36,039 nucleotides of DNA, taken from the NCBI GenBank assembly GCA_902806075.1, contig CADCVG010000050.1:1-36039 (forward strand). The letters run 5' to 3'. Below the pieces are notes generated by a model. It made no database searches, was not told the DNA's origin, and was given only the letters and a program-made list of their open reading frames with translations. The translations under genes and the position numbers were made by a program. Positions 30,867 through 36,039 of the stretch are shown here, in pieces (the stretch's first letter is position 1; each line of letters begins with the position of its first letter). The stretch comes from an uncultured Rubrobacteraceae bacterium (GTDB taxonomy: Bacteria; Actinomycetota; Rubrobacteria; Rubrobacterales; Rubrobacteraceae).

Positions 30867-31010
30867 AGTTCGACGGGGCTGTGCGGCCTCTCTCGCCTTG
30901 CGCCGGGGGTAGTAGAGTCACGTTTTTCAGATACAATGTGTTGCGGTCGGAGTGGGACCACCTAGACGTTGTAATAGGGCCGAGAGGGGGGTCCGTGTCG
31001 GGAGGAGCGG
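30867..31010 (+). promoter_or_regulatory. Promoter region of the sortase-PBP2-lgt operon
   Basis: It contains a TACAAT -10-like hexamer near 30934 and a TGTAAT near 30970. GGGAGGAGCGG directly before the sortase ATG is the ribosome site. The -35 elements are unclear. Confidence 0.4.
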
Positions 31011-31613
31011 ATGCGCGCCAAGGACATAGTATTGAGTCTCATAAGCCTGGCCCTGATCGGGGCCGGCGTGTTCCTCATCGCAACGTTCTTCATGGGCTCC
31101 GGTCTGGGCGGCGACTCCTCAGGCGGTCAGCAAGATTTCACCCCGCCTATCGTGAAGGAGACGACGACGGTCTCGGAGAAGGGACCCTCAGACAATACTC
31201 TAAGGCTCACCATCCCGAAGATGGATAAGATCTCCGACGCCGAGATACCCACGGCCGAGGGCAACGACGAGGAGAAGCTCAAGAACTACGCCGCCATCCA
31301 CCTCGAAGGCACGGACTATCCGTGGGAGAAGGGGTCGAACGTATACATCGCCGGCCACCGGCTCGGATATCCGGAGACGAGCAGCTTCCTCGCGTTCTAC
31401 GACCTGGACAACCTTGAGAAGGGCGACGTGGTCATCGTCGCGGACGCCGACGGCACGGAGTACACCTACGAGGTGTACCAGGAGACCATCGTCGGTCCGT
31501 TCGACCTCTCCGTAACCGAGCCGGTCGAGGGCAAAGACGTCCTCACACTACAGACCTGTACGCTACCGGACTACTCGCAACGCCTGATCGTGCAGGCCGA
31601 GAAGGTGGTCTAG
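31011..31613 (+). CDS. Sortase (class E/D-like)
   Basis: 200 residues. N-terminal signal anchor (about 6-29, VLSLISLALIGAGVFLIATFF), linker, then the sortase barrel with catalytic His116 in AGHR, Cys183 in TLQTC and Arg191 in SQRLIV. The Cys-Arg spacing of 8 is normal, unlike the paralogue at the window start. It is a membrane transpeptidase that attaches sorted surface proteins to peptidoglycan. It precedes PBP2 and Lgt in the same direction, so the operon is devoted to envelope building. No LPxTG-type substrate gene is visible in this window. Confidence 0.9.
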   Translation: MRAKDIVLSLISLALIGAGVFLIATFFMGSGLGGDSSGGQQDFTPPIVKETTTVSEKGPSDNTLRLTIPKMDKISDAEIPTAEGNDEEKLKNYAAIHLEGTDYPWEKGSNVYIAGHRLGYPETSSFLAFYDLDNLEKGDVVIVADADGTEYTYEVYQETIVGPFDLSVTEPVEGKDVLTLQTCTLPDYSQRLIVQAEKVV

Positions 31614-31660
31614 GGGTGGCGATCCTGATAAACAATTTTTCGTTGGGAGGGGGATAGACC

Positions 31661-33817
31661 GTGCTCCGACTGCCGGCAAAGGTAGACCGCACGCGGGTCC
31701 CGGGCAAGGGGCCCGGCAAGAACAACCCGAAGAAGAAGGAGCCCGAGCTCCCCGCAACGAGGGCCAAGATGCAGGTACGCGTCGTGGCGATCGCGATGAT
31801 CGTCGCCCTAGTCTTCGTAGTTCTGGTCTTCAGGCTGTGGCATCTGCAGGTCCTCACCGGCGACGAGTACGCCAACACCGCCCAGGAGACTCAGACACGC
31901 TCCGTCAAGATACCGGCGCAGCGTGGCGTGATCTACGACCGCGACGGCGAGGTCCTGGCGAATAATCAGCCCGGCCTGAACGTCACCGTTGTCCCCGACG
32001 CTATAGAACGTGCGGAAGTCGAGGAGTTGGCGGACGTTTTGGAGGCTGACAAAGAGGCGGTCCTCAATAACTACGATGCCGCCATAGAGGTGGGTGACCG
32101 CTACAGCCCGATACTCGTGAAGGAGAACGCGAGCCGCGAGGACGTGATGTACGTCAGCGAGCGTACCGAGGAGTTCGACGGTCTCGTGGTCAACGATGAC
32201 TACGTCCGCAACTACCCGAACGAGGAGCTCGCCGCCCACGTCCTGGGCTACACCGGGGCCGTCACGGAGGACGAGCTGGGGAACGGCCCGTTCGAGGGCC
32301 TCAGTAACGACGCCGTCGTGGGCAAGGGCGGCCTGGAGCTCGCCTACGAGGAGATACTGCGCGGCGAGCCGGGCTCCAAGAACTACACCGTGGATGCTCT
32401 GGGCCGGGAGGTCGCCGTCCGCCGGGCCGACGGGCGGCGCTACGACGGTAGCTCGGAGGAGATCCCCGAGCTCGGCCAGCCTGCGAGCATCACGGACCCC
32501 GTGGCGGGCAGGGACCTCGCGCTCACCATCGACATGGGCCTCCAGAAGAAGGCCGAAGAGGAGCTGGAGGCGGCGATAGAGCGATCCCAGGAGAAGGGGA
32601 ACCAGGGGACCGGAGGGGCGGTCGTCGCCCTCGACCCGGACAGCGGCGAGGTGCGGGCAATGGCGGGCCGGCCTACCTTCGACCCGCAGCTCTTCGTCGG
32701 TGGGATCACCGGCCGCGAGGAGACCATGCGGTACGATTACCTGAACTCCGAGGAGGCCCAAGCCCCGTTCACCAACCGGGCCGTCGCCGGGGGCTACCCC
32801 GCCGCCTCGGCGTTCAAGGTATTCACCGGCATGGCGGGTTTGGAGTCCGGCGCGATCAGCCCCGGAACGACCGTTACGGACACGGGCGAGTGCTGGCGCC
32901 CGGCGGGCTCGGTGGGCGGCTGCTGGCAGAGCTGGCGCCAGAATAGCCCCAAGTACGAATTCCTGGGTGACCACGGCACCCAGAACTACGCCCAGGCTCT
33001 GGGCGACTCGAACAACAAGTTCTTCTACCAGGTGGCGGACTGGATGTGGAACCGCACCGACGACGAGAACGCGCTGCCCAAGTTCTACGAGAAGTTCGGC
33101 TTCGGTCAGGCGACAGGGGTTGACCTGGCCGGCGAGTTCCAGGGACGGGTCCCAACCCGCGAGTGGCAGGAGGAGGCCGGGGGCACCCCCGACGACAAGC
33201 TGTGGACCGTGGGCCGGTGGATCAACCTCTCTATCGGGCAGGGTGACCTGCTGGTCACGCCGTTGCAGCTCATCCGGGGCTACTCGGCCATAGCGAACGG
33301 CGGGACCCTCGTAACGCCGCACGTAGGCAAGGAGATCCGGGACCAGAGCGGGAGTGTGATCGAGGAGATCTCGCCGGAGCCCGCGGGCCAGGTGGGGGTC
33401 GACCCCGCCACCCTCCAGGAGACGATCAGGGGCATGAGGATGGTCACCGGTAAGGGCGGTACGGCCGAGAGCAGCTTCGAGGGCTCCTCCTTGAAAGCGG
33501 TCGGCAAGTCGGGGACCGGCGAGATGTGGGGCAAGGGCAACGTGAACTGGTTTATCGGGTGGGACGAGAGCCAGTCAGACCCCGTCCTCGTGCTCGTGAT
33601 GATCGAGGGCGGCGGCGCCTTCGAGAGCGGCAGCGAGCTGACCGCCGCCCCCGCCGTGCGCAACATCCTCGAGTACCACCACGGCCTCGAAGGGAGCTCC
33701 TCCGAGAGCCCGTCCGAGGAGGATGACCAGACGGAACCATCCGACTCCACCACCGGCAGGCCCGAGGAGGCCCCGGAGGGGGAGACCGCTTCGGTCGCCA
33801 ACCCTCCGGCCGGTTAA
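31661..33817 (+). CDS. mrdA: Penicillin-binding protein 2 (class B transpeptidase)
   Basis: 718 residues. Basic cytoplasmic tail, membrane segment (about 38-58), PBP-dimer domain starting RGVIYDRDGEVLANN, and transpeptidase domain. The serine-lysine motif is S383-AFK, SxN is S450-NN, and the KTG box reads K616-SG-TG. The Ser-rich acidic C-terminal tail (~45 residues) is likely disordered. It crosslinks peptidoglycan during elongation. The start is the GTG at 31661 behind GGGAGGGGG. No rodA, mreBCD or ftsW gene is seen next to it in this window. Confidence 0.92.
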   Translation: MLRLPAKVDRTRVPGKGPGKNNPKKKEPELPATRAKMQVRVVAIAMIVALVFVVLVFRLWHLQVLTGDEYANTAQETQTRSVKIPAQRGVIYDRDGEVLANNQPGLNVTVVPDAIERAEVEELADVLEADKEAVLNNYDAAIEVGDRYSPILVKENASREDVMYVSERTEEFDGLVVNDDYVRNYPNEELAAHVLGYTGAVTEDELGNGPFEGLSNDAVVGKGGLELAYEEILRGEPGSKNYTVDALGREVAVRRADGRRYDGSSEEIPELGQPASITDPVAGRDLALTIDMGLQKKAEEELEAAIERSQEKGNQGTGGAVVALDPDSGEVRAMAGRPTFDPQLFVGGITGREETMRYDYLNSEEAQAPFTNRAVAGGYPAASAFKVFTGMAGLESGAISPGTTVTDTGECWRPAGSVGGCWQSWRQNSPKYEFLGDHGTQNYAQALGDSNNKFFYQVADWMWNRTDDENALPKFYEKFGFGQATGVDLAGEFQGRVPTREWQEEAGGTPDDKLWTVGRWINLSIGQGDLLVTPLQLIRGYSAIANGGTLVTPHVGKEIRDQSGSVIEEISPEPAGQVGVDPATLQETIRGMRMVTGKGGTAESSFEGSSLKAVGKSGTGEMWGKGNVNWFIGWDESQSDPVLVLVMIEGGGAFESGSELTAAPAVRNILEYHHGLEGSSSESPSEEDDQTEPSDSTTGRPEEAPEGETASVANPPAG

Positions 33818-33849
33818 GCTAAAGAGAGACCTGACGACAAGGAGATTGT

Positions 33850-34734
33850 TTGTCGCAAGCTACGGTACTACTGCTTACGCTCCCGAGCCCGTCATCACCG
33901 GTGATCTTCGAGGCCGGACCCTTCGCCGTGCGCTACTACGGACTCTTCATCGCGCTGGGGATAGCGCTCGCGACCTGGCTGACCGGGCGGGAGCTTGCGC
34001 GCAAGGGCTACGACGGGGCCATGGCCATGGACGCCCTGTTCTTCGTCGTGCCGCTCGGCTTTATCGGCGCTAGGGTCTACCACGTTGTGACCGACTACCA
34101 ACTCTATTCCAGGGACCCGATCCCCGGAATCTTCGAGGTCTGGAACGGGGGTTTGGGCATCTACGGCGCCGTGATCGGGGGCCTCCTGGGCGTCTTCGCC
34201 TTCGTCGCCGTCGCCAGGACGTCCCTCTACGAGCGGCTCTTCGGGAAGACCTACAGTATCAGCCCGCTCGCCTTCGCCGACGCCGTGGCCCCCGGCCTCA
34301 TCCTCGCTCAGGCGGTCGGACGCTGGGGGAACTACTTTAACCAGGAGCTCTTCGGCCGCCCCTCCAACCTTCCCTGGGCTATCGAGATAGCCTCCGAGAA
34401 CCGGCCCCCGGGCTTCACCAACGAGACCACCTTCCACCCGACGTTCCTCTACGAGTCGATCTGGAACATACTCGTCTGCCTCGCCCTCCTCTACATAGCC
34501 CGCCGCTTCGCCGACCGCCTCAAGAACGGCGACATCTTGCTTCTCTACGTGAGCCTCTACTCTCTTGGCCGCGTCTTCGTCGAGGCGCTCCGCATAGACC
34601 GGGCCTTCCTCATCGGCGACTTCCGCGGCAACCTCTTCGTCGCCTCGATCCTCGCCCTCACCTTCGCCCTGCTCTTCTTCCTTCGCCATGCCGGCGGCGC
34701 CACCCGCCGCAAACGCCCCTCCGGCAGCCCCTAG
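33850..34734 (+). CDS. lgt: Prolipoprotein diacylglyceryl transferase
   Basis: 294 residues and seven hydrophobic segments. The Lgt signature GRWGNYFNQELFG is present, with the active-site region VWNGGLGIYGAVIGG, RYYGLFIALGI near the N-terminus and HPTFLYES. It transfers diacylglycerol to the lipobox Cys of prolipoproteins, such as the ZnuA-type protein encoded at 35505. The start is the TTG at 33850 with AAGGAGA upstream. It follows PBP2 by 32 bases in the same operon. The C-terminal tail is basic. Confidence 0.95.
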   Translation: MSQATVLLLTLPSPSSPVIFEAGPFAVRYYGLFIALGIALATWLTGRELARKGYDGAMAMDALFFVVPLGFIGARVYHVVTDYQLYSRDPIPGIFEVWNGGLGIYGAVIGGLLGVFAFVAVARTSLYERLFGKTYSISPLAFADAVAPGLILAQAVGRWGNYFNQELFGRPSNLPWAIEIASENRPPGFTNETTFHPTFLYESIWNILVCLALLYIARRFADRLKNGDILLLYVSLYSLGRVFVEALRIDRAFLIGDFRGNLFVASILALTFALLFFLRHAGGATRRKRPSGSP

Positions 34735-34745
34735 ACACGCTTGAC

Positions 34746-34780
34746 GTCGGTCCTACCGACTGTTACCTTCTCTCTGTAAC
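34746..34780 (+). terminator. Small hairpin after lgt (possible weak terminator)
   Basis: GTCGGT (34746-34751), loop CCT, ACCGAC (34755-34760), then a pyrimidine-rich tract TGTTACCTTCTCTCT. TTGACG at 34741-34746 could alternatively be a -35 for the zur promoter. Confidence 0.4.
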
Positions 34781-34795
34781 TGAAAAAAGTTTTCA
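34781..34795. promoter_or_regulatory. Zur box upstream of the regulator gene
   Basis: TGAAAAAAGTTTTCA is a 7-1-7 near-palindrome matching the actinobacterial Zur consensus TGAAAATGATTTTCA at most positions. It lies 16 bases before the GTG of the regulator, which implies autoregulation. Confidence 0.7.
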
Positions 34796-34810
34796 ATTGG
34801 CGGGAGGCAT

Positions 34811-35200
34811 GTGCTGGAAGCGGCGATTGGGAAGATGCGGGGTGGGGGGTACAAGGCAACGCCGCAGCGGACGGCGGTCTTGCGAGCGCTCGCCGAGGAG
34901 CAGCACCAGAGTCTGGAGGAGATCCGGGCGCGCTGCCCTGGGGTGGGGTTGGTAACGGTGTACAGGACGCTGGATCTGCTCTCGGAGCTCGGCATCGTGC
35001 GGCGACTTGACCTCGGGGACGGGGCACGCTACGAGATGGCTAAGGACCACCACCACCACGCGATCTGCGAATCCTGCGGCGACATCTCCGAGTTCGAGAA
35101 GTGCCCGCTGGATCCCACGCTCTTGCCCCTGGAGGCCTCGGACTTCGAGGTCCGCTCCCACAGCCTCGAAGTCTACGGGCGCTGTGCTGCTTGCAGGTGA
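34811..35200 (+). CDS. zur: Fur-family regulator, probably zinc-responsive Zur
   Basis: 129 residues. The winged-helix DNA-binding domain (YKATPQRTAVLRALAEEQH; VGLVTVYRTLDLLSELGIV) is followed by the metal-binding dimerisation domain. The latter has HHHHAICESCG and a C-terminal CAAC pair, giving the structural Cys4 zinc site and a His-rich sensory site. It is assigned to Zur rather than Fur or PerR because both flanking operators match the actinobacterial Zur box and the next operon encodes a zinc-type uptake protein. The start is the GTG at 34811 with GGGAGG three bases before it. That spacing is short, so the start is not certain. Confidence 0.85.
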   Translation: MLEAAIGKMRGGGYKATPQRTAVLRALAEEQHQSLEEIRARCPGVGLVTVYRTLDLLSELGIVRRLDLGDGARYEMAKDHHHHAICESCGDISEFEKCPLDPTLLPLEASDFEVRSHSLEVYGRCAACR

Positions 35201-35219
35201 CAAAAAATTTGCCCGTCAA

Positions 35220-35234
35220 TGAAAATATTTTTCA
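35220..35234. promoter_or_regulatory. Zur box upstream of the zinc-uptake genes
   Basis: TGAAAATATTTTTCA, 20 bases after the zur stop, has the same 7-1-7 architecture and the same trailing ATT as the box at 34781. It lies in the short gap before the small CxxC protein and ZnuA-type genes, where it could block their promoter when zinc is sufficient. Confidence 0.72.
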
Positions 35235-35313
35235 ATTAAGAGGCGAAGAGAAACCTGACGGAGCACTGGATGAGTTCGGGAGGGGGACGTTTCCCGGAAA
35301 GGAGAAGGGATCG

Positions 35314-35508
35314 GTGAGCAAACCGCTCGATGGAGAGGGCATGCGGCGGCGGGTAGAGGCGGCGCTGCGCAAGGCGAAGCTCGGCGAGAAGATGACGCAG
35401 AAGGAGATCATGATCGTGCAGTGGGTGAGCAGCATCGGCAATTGCAGCGCGTGCTATGCGCTGAGGCGGACAGAGAGGGACGATCCTAGGGGGAGAGGCG
35501 AGCGGTGA
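35314..35508 (+). CDS. 64-residue CxxC protein in the Zur-controlled operon
   Basis: 64 residues from the GTG at 35314, preceded by AAAGGAGAAGGG. The product has a basic helix (MRRRVEAALRKAKLG), then KMTQKEIMIVQWVSSIGNCSACYAL with one CxxC pair (C44, C47), and an Arg-rich tail. No family recognised. The frame is open back to 35101 through the end of zur, but only this start has a ribosome site. Its stop overlaps the ZnuA gene start as GTGA, so it is translationally coupled to the transporter gene. A small metal-binding or chaperone role is inferred from the CxxC and context. Confidence 0.6.
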   Translation: MSKPLDGEGMRRRVEAALRKAKLGEKMTQKEIMIVQWVSSIGNCSACYALRRTERDDPRGRGER

Positions 35509-36039
35509 GGCGCTCGTCGGCGGCGCTCGTAGCGGTGCTCTCGCTGGTCCTGGTCGCCGGCTGCGGGGCCGGCGGGTCCTCTGGCGGCGAGGAGGCAGGG
35601 TCTGGGGAGAGAGTTCAGGTTGCGGTGACGATCTCCGTCTTGCAGGATCTGGTGAAACAGGTCGGCGGGGATAGGGTCGAAGCGTTCAGCATCGTGCCGG
35701 TCGGGGCCTCGCCGGAGACTTTCCAGCCGAGCCCGCGGGACGCGGGCCGTATCTCCGAGTCGCAGGTAGTCTTCGAGAATGGGTTGGGCCTGGACGCCTG
35801 GGTCGAGGACCTCGTGGAGAGCGCGGGCAATGAGGAGCAAACGGTCGTAGAGCTCTCGGAGGGGCTGGAGACGCTTGAGGACGATGAGCATGAGGAGGAA
35901 CAGGAGGCGGAAGGGGAGCACGAGCACGCGGAGGGTAACCCGCACCTGTGGCTGGACGTAGCGAACGCGGAGCGTTACGTGGAGAAGATACGGGATACGC
36001 TGGTGGAGGTGGATCCCGAGGGTGCTGAGGAGTACGAGG
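35505..36039 (+). CDS. znuA: Zinc ABC transporter substrate-binding lipoprotein (3' end outside window)
   Basis: 178 codons are visible, open to the window end. A lipoprotein signal peptide ends in LVAGC (Cys20), followed by a Gly/Ser linker and the start of a cluster 9 metal-binding fold (VAVTISVLQDLVKQVGGDRV). A His/Glu-rich loop (DDEHEEEQEAEGEHEHAEG) precedes NPHLWLD, where the second metal His lies. The first metal His of the family, usually in SPHxFxP, appears to be Glu here (GASPETFQPSP). The start is the GTG at 35505, overlapping the small CxxC gene. The permease and ATPase genes would be expected just outside the window. Confidence 0.88.
   Translation, partial: MRRSSAALVAVLSLVLVAGCGAGGSSGGEEAGSGERVQVAVTISVLQDLVKQVGGDRVEAFSIVPVGASPETFQPSPRDAGRISESQVVFENGLGLDAWVEDLVESAGNEEQTVVELSEGLETLEDDEHEEEQEAEGEHEHAEGNPHLWLDVANAERYVEKIRDTLVEVDPEGAEEYE

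Noticed and set aside
31808-33322. A 504-codon minus-strand open frame opposite PBP2
   Set aside because: It is the antisense shadow of a clear PBP2 gene in GC-rich DNA. It has no ribosome site or recognisable domain.
33895-34689. A 264-codon minus-strand frame opposite lgt
   Set aside because: Antisense shadow of Lgt, with low-complexity Glu/Gly/Val composition.
1-36039. tRNA, rRNA, CRISPR arrays, transposases and phage genes
   Set aside because: Scanned by eye for TTCGA-type T-arms, regularly spaced repeats and transposase motifs. None was convincing. A tRNAscan or CRISPR search was not possible here.

Overview
The window is about 36 kb of high-GC, gene-dense bacterial chromosome. Many genes use TTG or GTG starts behind strong GGAGG-type ribosome sites, and several promoters carry TAGAAT or TACAAT -10 boxes. 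The protein types fit a deep-branching actinomycete, most probably a Rubrobacter relative: class E-like sortases, bacterial topoisomerase IB, a DR2241-type Fe-S domain protein beside CbiX, and a Zur regulator with actinobacterial-type TGAAAA-n3-TTTTCA operators. The genus is inferred from overall character, not from a marker gene.

Layout. Positions 1-315 hold the 3' end of a sortase with its terminator. Positions 576-5837 (minus) are a tight seven-gene operon: leucyl aminopeptidase, an MBL-fold hydrolase, MoaB, an 85-residue orphan, a CDKN3-like phosphatase, an ADP-ribosylglycohydrolase and a degenerate CPBP-family membrane protein. Positions 5949-7288 (plus) encode the TIGR04283/TIGR04282 transferase pair. 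Positions 7359-8699 (minus) are a type I glutamine synthetase. A membrane protein and topoisomerase IB follow.

Positions 11695-19880 form a nitrate assimilation locus. On the minus strand run the nitrate reductase, NirB, NirD and a TrpD-fold protein, joined by 4-base overlaps. The NarK transporter and a small beta-rich protein run on the plus strand. The divergent promoter region holds two tandem copies of a roughly 59-base element. Around it lie genes that could serve the same pathway: MoaB (molybdenum cofactor), CbiX (sirohydrochlorin chelation, for NirB siroheme) and glutamine synthetase (ammonium capture).

Positions 19886-22529 carry a YbdK-type glutamate-cysteine ligase, a 1-Cys peroxiredoxin and a divergent CitG-family protein. 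Positions 22814-25130 are a lower-GC accessory patch: a membrane-anchored coiled-coil protein, a membrane pentapeptide-repeat protein and a zinc-ribbon protein. It is bordered by a broken XRE regulator and a direct repeat of that regulator's 3' end. Positions 25488-28147 hold CbiX, the DR2241-like protein, a BON-domain relic and an intact BON protein.

Positions 28246-34734 are envelope-related: phosphomannomutase, a CPBP protease preceded by a possible 14-codon upstream ORF, a secreted protein, a sortase, PBP2 and Lgt. The right end (34781-36039) is a zinc-uptake unit: Zur, a 64-residue CxxC protein and the start of a ZnuA-type lipoprotein, with a Zur-like box before zur and another before the transporter genes. 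No tRNA, rRNA, CRISPR array or insertion sequence was recognised by eye.
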